Assembly: GCF_011065935.2 (NCBI RefSeq)
Contig: NZ_JAAMNH020000002.1
Span: forward strand, 1-64,000
DNA length: 64,000 nucleotides
Source of the DNA: Clostridium estertheticum
GTDB taxonomy: Bacteria > Bacillota > Clostridia > Clostridiales > Clostridiaceae
Reading direction: 5' to 3'
Numbering within the stretch: position 1 is the stretch's first letter; each line of letters starts with the position of its first letter. Positions 10,721 through 19,603 of this stretch are shown here, piece after piece. Below the pieces are notes generated by a model. The model was not told where the DNA came from, did no database searches, and worked only from the letters and a program-made list of their open reading frames with translations. A program made the translations under genes and the position numbers.

Positions 10721-11323
10721 ATGAAAAAAGAGGTGATTCAAATAAATATATTTAACATAGTACCAGAAGAATTTTTTAAACCACTAACAAGTAAATATAA
10801 ATCTACCTATATTGATTGTCTAAGGCTTATTTATAATACCTATAAAACTGAACTTTCTTTTGGTGTGGATAAAGAAGTTATTATTTCAGAATTAGAGAAC
10901 TATTTTGACAATGAATCAAATATAGAAATGGTGTTTGAAGAGGATGAAGAGATTGCAAAGGATTCACGCTCAAAGGCAAATGCGATAGTACGTAGACTAA
11001 AGGACAATGGCTGGATTGAATATGAAGTATCAAATAATTACAAGGTAAAAGTAAATTTATTTGATTATGCCGCCACCATGATTGAGTCTTTCAATAAAAT
11101 AATAAAGAATGAAGAAATAGAATATCAGAGTTTAGTATCTCAAATTCATGCTACCCTTTTAAATCAGGAAATGTATATGAAGCCCTATGAATATATTATA
11201 AAACGTGTTAAAGAGAATACAGAAGAATTGATGGTAGGACTTAAAAAACTAAATAGTAACATTAAAAAATATATTGATGCTATCACCAATGAAAAAACAG
11301 CAGGTGAAATAGGAGGCCACTGA
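10721..11323 (+). pseudogene. jetA: jetA 5' part, interrupted by an insertion sequence
   Basis: This is the N-terminal 197 codons of the Wadjet protein JetA (DUF5716-like), the kleisin-like subunit of the JetABC SMC complex that acts with JetD against plasmid DNA. The jet sequence ends at 11312. The reading frame then runs three codons into the IS and stops at 11323. Joining 10721-11312 to 13048-13883 gives an uninterrupted frame of 475 codons, the expected family size. The start is uncertain: ATG 10721 has no good ribosome site, while a strong one (AGAGGTGAT, 10729-10737) lies downstream of it, in front of two in-frame ATA codons (10742, 10748). Confidence 0.85.
11305..11312 (+). repeat. Target site duplication, left copy (TGAAATAG)
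   Basis: The 8-bp TGAAATAG directly abuts the left IS end and is repeated at 13040-13047. Collapsing the two copies restores the jetA frame. Confidence 0.9.
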
Positions 11324-13039
11324 AAAAAGCACTCTTTTTTCAGTAAAGTTTTTAAGCTTGAACAGAAAAAGCATGAGATATCTATATTTATGGATATTTC
11401 ATGCTTTATATTTTTATAATTAAGTTAAAAAAGCCCTATTTCATGCTTTTCAACTTAATTATTCTCTTTAGATTCACTGTGAAGATTGATAACGCACCTT
11501 GCATTTGCATGCCAATTAAGCCTGACGATATTGCTACATCATAGCCATGCTGGTGCTTAAGTTCACTGTTTTTAGCCTCTATCATATAACGTTGCCTAGC
11601 ACGTGTTTTAAAATATTCACTTTTTTCGAACTCTATTTGATCTTTGTGAGTATTTGACTTTATTTTAACTGAATAAGTTTTAGATTTAGCGCCTTCTTTA
11701 TAGCATCCATCTTTATGAGCACAATTTTTGCACTTTTCTACATCAAAATAGTAAGTTAGCACTTGATTTTTACCAACATTCTTCTTTCCTTGTTTTGCTT
11801 TTTTAATAGCCATATGGCCTACTGGACATACAAATAAACCAGCATCTTTATTAAACTCAAATTCATCTTCTTTTCTTCGTGTTCCTTGTGAAATTATAGG
11901 ATTTAGTCTTGAAATTAATGCAATTTTATTTTCTTTCGTATATTCTAGGTTTTTCTTTTCAGAATAAGCTGCATCTCCAATAACTTCATTAACAACAACA
12001 CCAGCTTCACGGCTTTTTTCTATTAAGGTTATGAGTTCCTTTCCATCACTTTTTTCGCCAGTTGTAATAACAGCTGCGGTAATTATACGTTCTTCACTCA
12101 TAGCAAGGTGTGATTTATATCCAAAAAAGGAACTATCCTCAGTTTTATGTCCCACTTTTGCATCCGCATCTTTTGATAGTTTTAGATTTTCTAAGTCATC
12201 ATTAAAAGCTTCAGTTAAGTAGTTTAATTTAGTTTTTACAGCTGGATTTGCTACAATTTCTGGCTTCTTGTTTATGCTATCAATTAATAGTTTACAGTAC
12301 TCAAGAATATCTTCAAGTACTCCCGTTGTAACTTTATTAGGTAAATCTTCTTTTATCTCAGGATTTACCCCGTATAACGTTTTTCTTAAGTTTTTTGCGC
12401 GTTCCAATAATTCTTCTCCTGCTGATTTTTGGTTATAACGTGACTTGGTATGTGTCGCATCAACTATTATTGCTTTACTTTTTAAAACTCCCTCTTTTAT
12501 AGCAAGTTCTACAGTTTTATTTATTAACAAATCCAATAAATTCATGTCTTTAATGCGAAGCTTTCTAAATTTAGTTAATGTACTTGAGTTTATTAAATTT
12601 GTTTCTTCTGGGGCTAAATTTAGAAAATATTTAAAGGACATGTCATAAAGGGCTCTTTCAACAACATCTTCATCAGACAATTCATAGATTACTTTCAAAA
12701 TCAAATATTTAAATAGCATTATAGGATTAAAAGCACCTCTACCCATTGATAAACTATAGTTAACCATTAATTCATCATAAACAAATGAAAAGTCAACAAG
12801 GTCATTAATTTGCTTTAAAATATTATTTTTTGGAATAATTAACGAGTATAAGTTATGATATGTATTTATTTCTATCTCCAACTGTCCTTTTAGCATAATA
12901 GTTTAGCTCCTTTTATTTTACTCTACTATACTTATTCGACATATCTTTTGAAATTCCTTTTTGCCTTTTAGTCATTTATACAAAAAAATCGCCATCTTTA
13001 ATTTGATGACGATTTTTTATATAGTTTTTCAGTGGCCTC
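11313..13039 (-). mobile_element. IS1182-type insertion sequence, 1727 bp, complete
   Basis: The element is bounded by perfect 15-bp terminal inverted repeats, GAGGCCACTGAAAAA at 11313-11327 and its complement at 13025-13039. It is flanked by the 8-bp direct repeat TGAAATAG. It carries one transposase on the minus strand. A strong hairpin just inside the left end (11319-11344, ACTGAAAAAAG arms) can stop transcripts at that boundary. Intact ends and a perfect duplication suggest a recent insertion. A 77-bp relative of its right end lies at 33420-33496. Confidence 0.93.
11436..12896 (-). CDS. IS1182-family transposase
   Basis: A 486-residue DDE transposase. The N-terminal domain (about 1-110, with the MGRGAFNPIMLFKYLIL stretch) is the DUF772 type found in IS1182. 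Acidic residues sit in IVDATHTKSR, in VIGDAAYSEKK and in the late YMIEAKNSELK segment, which matches a Y-R-E-K signature. A Cys-rich patch (VEKCKNCAHKDGC) lies between the last two. The frame is complete, so the element may be active. It is the only gene in the element and reads opposite to the jet operon. Confidence 0.93.
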   Translation of the reverse strand: MLKGQLEIEINTYHNLYSLIIPKNNILKQINDLVDFSFVYDELMVNYSLSMGRGAFNPIMLFKYLILKVIYELSDEDVVERALYDMSFKYFLNLAPEETNLINSSTLTKFRKLRIKDMNLLDLLINKTVELAIKEGVLKSKAIIVDATHTKSRYNQKSAGEELLERAKNLRKTLYGVNPEIKEDLPNKVTTGVLEDILEYCKLLIDSINKKPEIVANPAVKTKLNYLTEAFNDDLENLKLSKDADAKVGHKTEDSSFFGYKSHLAMSEERIITAAVITTGEKSDGKELITLIEKSREAGVVVNEVIGDAAYSEKKNLEYTKENKIALISRLNPIISQGTRRKEDEFEFNKDAGLFVCPVGHMAIKKAKQGKKNVGKNQVLTYYFDVEKCKNCAHKDGCYKEGAKSKTYSVKIKSNTHKDQIEFEKSEYFKTRARQRYMIEAKNSELKHQHGYDVAISSGLIGMQMQGALSIFTVNLKRIIKLKSMK

Positions 13040-13883
13040 TGAAATAGTGCAGGATTTCTTTGTTTATCATAAGGATATTGGTTCAAAAGCATATCACCGT
13101 ATTAAGACAAGTGATAATATCTCTCATTTTAGAACAGCGATAATTGAAAATCTATATAACATTATAAATGATAAAAATATTTTTGAAAGAGCAATTTTAG
13201 GATATATGGAAGTAGAGCAGGTGGAAGATAAAGAACAAGCTGAGGATGATTTTAGAGGTCAAATAGTACAAATTATAGGGGCTTTTAGAAATTATGATGA
13301 TATTATTTCTGAGATAGATAATAAAAACTCAAAGTATATCGCAAGTGCAATAGCAAGGGCGAAGTTTTTGCTTACTAATACAAATAACGCGGAGGGTAAA
13401 ATTTCAAAAATACTTTCATTCCTATCGGATGAATTTAATAATGATGAAACCTTAAATCTATATGATGAAGTAGATGATTCACTCTTTGAGGTGTTCAACA
13501 TATTCCCTCAGGGCTTTATTGATAGTGATTCATTATATGTTGTTCCCATTTCAAAGAAAATGTGTTTGCCACAAGAGCTTGATACAACACTTGGAATATC
13601 AGTAGAAGAACGAGAATTACGCAAATTAGCATTGCAAGAAAAAAACAAAAATAGATTTTCACGCAAGAATATTAATACCTATGTTGGAGAGCTTTTAAAG
13701 AACAAGAAAGTTATACTTGTTTCTACACTACCACTAGATTGTAAGCGTGATTTAATTAGAATTATTTTTATTAGCCTTTATGGAAAGGATAATAAATCAA
13801 TATATAAAACAACCTATACGAATGAAATTATAGCAGTTAATGATTTTAGCTTTTGTGATTTTATGATAGAAAGGTGTGAATAG
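13040..13883 (+). pseudogene. jetA: jetA 3' part, separated by the insertion sequence
   Basis: The C-terminal 278 codons of JetA resume at 13048, in frame with the part before the IS once the 8-bp duplication is counted once. An in-frame GTG at 13032 lies inside the IS end and has no ribosome site, so this half is unlikely to be made efficiently. The gene ends six bases before jetB. It belongs to the DUF5716-type JetA of the Firmicute Wadjet variants. The split should cripple the system unless the IS excises precisely. Confidence 0.85.
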
Positions 13884-13888
13884 TAAAG

Positions 13889-14512
13889 ATGGATATTTTA
13901 AAAGAAAGTGTCACCCAAAAAGAAAAATTTAGAGTTGCTGCTAATAAACTTCTCAATAACTGCTTTATTATAAAGAAAAAAGAAGATACAAGAAATGACT
14001 ATATCTTTATTATTCAAAACAAAGACATTTTTATAGAGTATTTTGACTTACTTGGATATAAGATTGAGATTAATGATATACAGGGGGTTGTAGCACTCAC
14101 TAGCGTAAGTGGTACAGGTAGATTAAGACTTAAAAAAATTGAAAGTATTATTCTACTTATATTAAGATTACTGTATATAGAAAAACGTAGAGAATTAAGC
14201 CTTAATGAGGAGGTAGTAGTTTTATCAGATGAAATACATCAAAAGTATAGTATGCTTAAAATCGAAGCTAAATTAATCTTAGATAAAACAATATTTAGAG
14301 ATACAATCAGGTTATTTAAAAAATATAATATAGTTACTAACCTTGACAATGATGTTACTATATCTGATGCCAGGATTAGAATTTATCCATCAGTATTATT
14401 TGCTATAACAAATGACAATTTAACTGGGATGTACGATGCTATTAATGAGAAGCTAAATAGATATGTTAATGGAGGTGAACAAAATGATGATGAAGAAGCT
14501 ATGCAGGATTAG
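13889..14512 (+). CDS. jetB: Wadjet protein JetB (DUF4194-like, KITE subunit)
   Basis: A 207-residue protein, short and helical with winged-helix-like character, as expected for JetB (MukE/KITE-like, DUF4194). It bridges JetA and the SMC protein JetC in the Wadjet complex. The call relies strongly on position: between jetA and jetC, six bases after jetA, with its 3' end overlapping the jetC start by 29 bases. ATG 13889 is preceded by an AAAGGTG about 15 bases upstream, so initiation probably depends on coupling. No lesion is visible. Confidence 0.85.
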   Translation: MDILKESVTQKEKFRVAANKLLNNCFIIKKKEDTRNDYIFIIQNKDIFIEYFDLLGYKIEINDIQGVVALTSVSGTGRLRLKKIESIILLILRLLYIEKRRELSLNEEVVVLSDEIHQKYSMLKIEAKLILDKTIFRDTIRLFKKYNIVTNLDNDVTISDARIRIYPSVLFAITNDNLTGMYDAINEKLNRYVNGGEQNDDEEAMQD

Positions 14513-17500
14513 ATTAATTAACTGGCATCATTTTGTTAATGAAACAATCAACGTTAGTGGCTCATTTCTGATAAGTGGTGAAAATACCGCCGGAAAATCA
14601 ACGGTTTTAGATGCGATTCAATTAGTGCTGACTACTAATAATAGGAAATTTAACACAGCCGCAAATGAGAAAAGCAGTCGTGATTTAAAAGGTTATGTAC
14701 GCTGTAAAACTGGTAATGAGGGTAGTGCATATATCAGAAATGGAAGTGTAATTACATATGTTGCATTAGAATTTTATGAGGAAAAAACAACTAAATATTT
14801 TACCCTTGGCGTTAAAATAGATTCTCCTGATGAAGAAAGTAAACTTACAACCAAATGGTTTCGTGAAGAATGCAAGCTAGAAGAACTGACATTTTTAACA
14901 GTAGGAAGACCGTCTTTAGCAGAAGAATTCCGAAGAAATAATAAAAAAATACAGCTCATTTCTCAAGTATCAGAAGCAAAAGCAAGATTTGGTCAAAGGC
15001 TAGGTAATTTAGAGGATAGATTTTTTGACATGATACCTAAGTCGTTAGCATTTAAACCCATGGATAATGTTAAAGATTTTATAAATAAATTTATACTTTC
15101 GGAAAAAGCAATTGAGGTTGCCACTTTAAGAAATAATATTGCGGCATTGAAAGAACTTGAAGATCTAATGGAAAGTACTAAAGAAAAGATATCAGAACTT
15201 AACACTATACTTTCTAAAAATGAAGATATTACTTTAAAAGAGCGTGAAATAAAAACTAATGAAATCTTAATTAATAAAGCTGAAGTTGATGCTAAAAAGA
15301 TAGAGTGTGAGGGGATTGAGAAAAACAATCACATTTGCCATCAAAAACTAAGTAATGAACAAAACAATGAAATAACTTTAAAAGCAAGCCTTGGAAATGA
15401 GAGGGATAGATTTAATAATTTATATATTGCACTTGGTCAAAATGAAACAACTCAACTTATTACAAAAACAAAGCATAGAATTGAAATACTGCTAAAAGAC
15501 AAGGATAAACCTTTTAGTGCAGTTAAAAAACTTCAAAATATGTTAAAAAAAGTTGTTGAAGCATTGAGTTTGCTAAATAAACATGAAATTTTTGTAATAA
15601 CTAAGGAACAAATTTTGAAGATAAGTGCTTTAGATTTAGAAACAGAAGAAAAGATGAAAATTATATATCCATTGAAAAAAGAGTTTGAAATATTATTAGA
15701 TAAGTACAGTACTGATAATGTTAGAACAAAAGATTTGATTGACAAATATAAACTTCAAAAGTTTAAATTGGAAAATGAAATAAAAAATCTTAGAAATAAA
15801 AAGTTAACTTATCCGGATAATGCCATTAAACTTAAGGTAGCTATTGAAAAAGAATTTTCAAACCTGGGAATAAATAGCAAGGTCAGAATATTTTCTGATT
15901 TACTGGAAATAACAGATGCTAAATGGCAAAATGCAGTTGAAGGATATTTAAATAGCCAGAGGTTTTATATCATTGTAGAACCACAGCATTATAAGGTGGC
16001 TTCAGAGGTTTACAATAAGATAAAAAAAGAACTTCATACAGTTGGACTTGTGAACACAAACAAACTTGATATAAATGCCCAAGTAGATATTAATTCTCTT
16101 GCTTATTTGGTAAAGAGTGATAACCGTTTTGCAAAAGCATATGCAGTATATTTGCTTAATCGTGTAATTCGATGTGATGATGTTCAAAGTTTAAAGGACC
16201 ACAAAGTGGCCATAAATTCAGATTGTATGTTATACCAAAACTATGCACTTCGGAAAATTAATGAGGAGATTTATCGTACTCCTTTTATTGGTGCCTTTGC
16301 ATACGAAAAACAGCTTAAAAATAAACAATCTGAGCTTGAAATTTTAAATGAGGATATTAAAAGTGAAAATAACAAACTAATTATTTGTAAAGAGATTATA
16401 GAGAAGTTAAACCCTTGCAAAATTGATGTTTTAGAAGAAAATATAGATGCGCCTAAGGAATTACAACAGATTGAGGAACTTATATCTAATGAGAAAATAG
16501 AGCTAAAAAAAGCAGAATCCGATCCTAGCTATCTTCAGATACAAATTCAAATTGAAGAGTGTAGAAGAAATGTTAGCAAAAAAGAGACAGTGCATTCATC
16601 TTCTATTGAATCAATAGGAATACTTAAAAACAAATCAGAAACTAATAAAATAATTATAGAGAGTATGCTGAGATTAATTTCTACTTTAGATAATAACTTC
16701 AAGGTGCTTTGCGATAAAGATATGGAAACAACAATATCAGGTATAAATAAATTTAATGAGCAAGTTAAAATTAAATCTCCTGCGACCATTGTTCAAAACT
16801 TTTCACCACTTAAAGTGGGATTAGAAAAAAAGAAAAGTGAATTTTGTGGGGAACTTATTAAGCTGCAAAGCAATTATTGCAGTAAATATGATTGTGATTT
16901 AGGCTCAGGATATCTGCAAATCCATGAATATATTAAGGAAAATCATAAGCTTGCCTCATCTGATATTATCAAATACGAAGAAGAATTAAAAAGAGCAAAG
17001 GAAAACTGTGAATTAGAATTTAGAGAATCCTTTTTAGCAAGATTAAAGGAAAATATTGAAAATGCAAAACTAGAATTTAGAAATCTTAATTTAGCATTGA
17101 AAGATATTTATTATGGTGAGGATAGTTATAAATTTGAAATAACTCACAACAAGAAAAAAGAAAGTATTTACCAGATGATTACTTCAAAAAATAATGTCGA
17201 GGGATTTAATTTATGGTCCAATTCTTTTGATGATGAATACAAAGAAGAGATGGAAGATTTATTTTCCAAGTTAACCGCTTATGATGATAAGGGTGAAAAA
17301 GTTCTTGCGGAATATACTGATTATCGTAGCTATTTAGATTATGATATTCTCGCTCTGAAAAAAGATGGTACAGTTCAGCGTTTTTCTAAAATTTATGGAG
17401 AAAAAAGTGGTGGTGAGACCCAAACTCCCTACTATGTTGCAATAGCAGCATCATTTGTACAGCTTTATAAGCTTGGTGATACCATTAGAATAATTATGCT

Positions 17501-17690
17501 TGATGAAGCATTTGACAAGATGGATGATAATAGAATAAGCGCCATGATGGACTTTTTTAATAGCCAAAACTTTCAAATAATACTGGCTACACCACCTGCT
17601 AAAATTGAAGTGATTGGTGAAAAAGTAGACACCATTCTAATGGCAATGAGAGAAGGAACTACAAGTATAATTGAGGAGTATGACCTATGA
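14484..17690 (+). CDS. jetC: Wadjet SMC-like ATPase JetC
   Basis: A 1068-residue SMC/MukB-type ATPase, the loop-extruding motor of Wadjet. Walker A GENTAGKST is at residues 32-40. A long coiled-coil region follows with a hinge-like globular part near 450-560. The ABC signature GEKSGGETQ is near 970 and Walker B IIMLDEAFDKMD near 1000. ATG 14484 is chosen because GGAGGTG (14471-14477) is six bases upstream; the in-frame ATG at 14463 precedes that site. It overlaps jetB and also jetD (by four bases). All ATPase motifs are intact, so only jetA is damaged in this operon. Confidence 0.93.
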   Translation: MMMKKLCRIRLINWHHFVNETINVSGSFLISGENTAGKSTVLDAIQLVLTTNNRKFNTAANEKSSRDLKGYVRCKTGNEGSAYIRNGSVITYVALEFYEEKTTKYFTLGVKIDSPDEESKLTTKWFREECKLEELTFLTVGRPSLAEEFRRNNKKIQLISQVSEAKARFGQRLGNLEDRFFDMIPKSLAFKPMDNVKDFINKFILSEKAIEVATLRNNIAALKELEDLMESTKEKISELNTILSKNEDITLKEREIKTNEILINKAEVDAKKIECEGIEKNNHICHQKLSNEQNNEITLKASLGNERDRFNNLYIALGQNETTQLITKTKHRIEILLKDKDKPFSAVKKLQNMLKKVVEALSLLNKHEIFVITKEQILKISALDLETEEKMKIIYPLKKEFEILLDKYSTDNVRTKDLIDKYKLQKFKLENEIKNLRNKKLTYPDNAIKLKVAIEKEFSNLGINSKVRIFSDLLEITDAKWQNAVEGYLNSQRFYIIVEPQHYKVASEVYNKIKKELHTVGLVNTNKLDINAQVDINSLAYLVKSDNRFAKAYAVYLLNRVIRCDDVQSLKDHKVAINSDCMLYQNYALRKINEEIYRTPFIGAFAYEKQLKNKQSELEILNEDIKSENNKLIICKEIIEKLNPCKIDVLEENIDAPKELQQIEELISNEKIELKKAESDPSYLQIQIQIEECRRNVSKKETVHSSSIESIGILKNKSETNKIIIESMLRLISTLDNNFKVLCDKDMETTISGINKFNEQVKIKSPATIVQNFSPLKVGLEKKKSEFCGELIKLQSNYCSKYDCDLGSGYLQIHEYIKENHKLASSDIIKYEEELKRAKENCELEFRESFLARLKENIENAKLEFRNLNLALKDIYYGEDSYKFEITHNKKKESIYQMITSKNNVEGFNLWSNSFDDEYKEEMEDLFSKLTAYDDKGEKVLAEYTDYRSYLDYDILALKKDGTVQRFSKIYGEKSGGETQTPYYVAIAASFVQLYKLGDTIRIIMLDEAFDKMDDNRISAMMDFFNSQNFQIILATPPAKIEVIGEKVDTILMAMREGTTSIIEEYDL

Positions 17691-18862
17691 TAAGTAAGTA
17701 TGAGAGGGGTATTATTGACAAGTTATTAGATAAGTATGAGAAAAGCAAAAGTTTTACTGGGGAAAATAAGGTTAATCAAAAGTTCTCTATAAAGATTACT
17801 TCTCTATTCTCAAAATATATTGATCACTCAAATTATGAGATATTTCAGGGGGTAAATGAAGCAATTGATATTTTAGTTAGGAAGCAATTTATAATTGCAA
17901 AAGCAAATTCTGCGAATGTGTATAATGATGTTCTTTTGAATTTAGCTGAATTGGAACAGGTATATGAGTATATTGGTAGGATGGCTAAGAAAGATATTAA
18001 TAAATCGGTATTGAAACTTTTAGAAAACTATAAAAATAGGAATGAAATATTAAATCGATATTGTGAAACCCAATATAAAAGGATTAATTCAAATAAATCT
18101 ATACAATACTTTATTGATGATTTAATAGAATTAGAAAATGTTTTAATAGCAGTTGATGAATTGTTAAAGGTTGATACTGAAACCTTTGTTAGGGATTTTT
18201 CAGTTAGGATTTTTAAGGACTCTAAGGTGTTTGAAGGATTAATATCTAAAGTGGTAAACCTTCTTTATGAATATGGTAGTTTTCCAGAAAAGGAACAGGT
18301 ATTAGGCAATTTAAATATTATAAAAAACCCTACCTATGTAAATTTTAAAGGTGCTGGTAGTATTACAATTAAGGAGCAAAGAATCGATTTAACAAATCTT
18401 AGTAGTGACATTGCAATCTCATCCGCTATGCTATCAGATATCCATAGAATTGATGTAACCGGGAAGGCTGTTATAACTATTGAAAACTTAACAAGCTTTC
18501 ACACATTTTATGATGAGGATATGTTTGTTATTTATCTTGGAGGTTACCATAACAGTGTCAGACGTAAATTTATTAGAAAAATACATCAGCAAAATCCAAA
18601 GGTACTCTTTTACCATTTTGGTGATATTGATGCTGGAGGATTTTATATATTGGAACATTTAAAGCATCAAACAGGAGTAGATTTTAAAGCCTTTAAAATG
18701 GATATTGAAACGTTAAAAGCCTATAGTAAGTACACCAAAAAACTAACAGAAAATGATAATCAAAGACTTATGAGGTTAGTTAACAGTGAGTATAATCCTG
18801 TAATTAAATATATGATTGAGAATAATTGTAAGTTAGAACAAGAAGCTATTAACGTAAAATAG
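17687..18862 (+). CDS. jetD: Wadjet nuclease subunit JetD (Toprim, DUF3322/DUF2220)
   Basis: A 391-residue protein. The N-terminal half is DUF3322-like and the C-terminal half is the DUF2220 Toprim nuclease domain. The Toprim glutamate is in TIENLTSFH (about 263-272) and the acidic motif DIDAGG is near 313-318. A typical LEQEAI tail ends the protein. JetD cleaves circular plasmid DNA reeled in by JetABC. It starts in a four-base overlap with jetC. The active site looks complete. Confidence 0.93.
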   Translation: MISKYERGIIDKLLDKYEKSKSFTGENKVNQKFSIKITSLFSKYIDHSNYEIFQGVNEAIDILVRKQFIIAKANSANVYNDVLLNLAELEQVYEYIGRMAKKDINKSVLKLLENYKNRNEILNRYCETQYKRINSNKSIQYFIDDLIELENVLIAVDELLKVDTETFVRDFSVRIFKDSKVFEGLISKVVNLLYEYGSFPEKEQVLGNLNIIKNPTYVNFKGAGSITIKEQRIDLTNLSSDIAISSAMLSDIHRIDVTGKAVITIENLTSFHTFYDEDMFVIYLGGYHNSVRRKFIRKIHQQNPKVLFYHFGDIDAGGFYILEHLKHQTGVDFKAFKMDIETLKAYSKYTKKLTENDNQRLMRLVNSEYNPVIKYMIENNCKLEQEAINVK

Positions 18863-18998
18863 TTAGGTATGACAATTAAAGTGGAGGATCCATAGCAGTA
18901 ATATAAAATTAACTTCTAACCATTAATTTGAAAAGGGTGATTTTCTTGTTAAGGTCATATAACATTCCCCGAAATATAGTATTCAGGTAAAATAAAGG

Positions 18999-19027
18999 GC
19001 ACTTAATCTTATGGTTGAGTGCTTTTG
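18999..19027 (+). terminator. Terminator after the jet operon
   Basis: The arms GCACTTAA (18999-19006) and TTGAGTGC (19015-19022) form a stem with one G-U pair and are followed by TTTTGTT. It lies 137 bases after jetD. The remaining gap (18863-19197) shows nothing else. Confidence 0.75.
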
Positions 19028-19197
19028 TTATGCATTTAAAACGCTTTAATATAAAAATAAGAAAAAAATAGAGTAGCCTCATTTTTGAAAATGTAAAAAT
19101 TATTTACAACATTTATTGTATGTATTTATTCCTTATGGAAATAACTTGTACAAAATGTTACAATGGAAAGTAGAATATTGTAAATTGAGGTGAAAAA

Positions 19198-19479
19198 ATG
19201 CAACAACCTAAGGTATTAGACAATAAGAGGTTTGGAAAAGTCGGAGATGAGCTTAAGGAACATATAAAGATAGGTTCTAAATTATCAGTTGTTTCTGCAT
19301 ATTTCACTATATATGCATATAAAGAATTGGGCAGAGAACTTAATAAAATAGATAATATGAGATTTATTTTTACAGAACCTACCTTTACAAAGGAAGATAA
19401 GGGAATAACACGACAATACTATATTGATAGAGGCCTTAAGCGAAATAATTCCATATTCTCCTCAAAAAATAAGAATTAG
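19198..19479 (+). pseudogene. N-terminal remnant of a PLD-type defence helicase
   Basis: A 93-codon open frame. Residues 1-75 (RFGKVGDELKEHI, LSVVSAYFTIYAYKEL, RFIFTEPTFT) match the phospholipase D-like N-terminal domain found at the start of large DEAD/SNF2 helicase proteins in restriction and defence loci. Such proteins normally run to about 1000 residues. Here the sequence turns into a short unrelated tail and stops. The ribosome site (TTGAGGTG) and ATG are still good. It is most likely a leftover from a lost defence gene. Confidence 0.6.
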
Positions 19480-19603
19480 TAATACTCACGTTTTAAAACC
19501 AGGAAAGACTACAACTTTGTAGGATTTCAAATAGACTATAAAACATATATAAGGAGCCAGTAAGCTTATAGTACGTACGAAAAAAAGAAGGAGGTAAATT
19601 AGT

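Noticed and set aside
11313..11345. GGCC palindromes at the IS ends taken as a 4-bp target duplication
   Set aside because: The inverted repeats extend through GAGGCC on both sides and in the solo copy at 33420. An 8-bp TGAAATAG duplication outside them fits better and restores the jetA frame.
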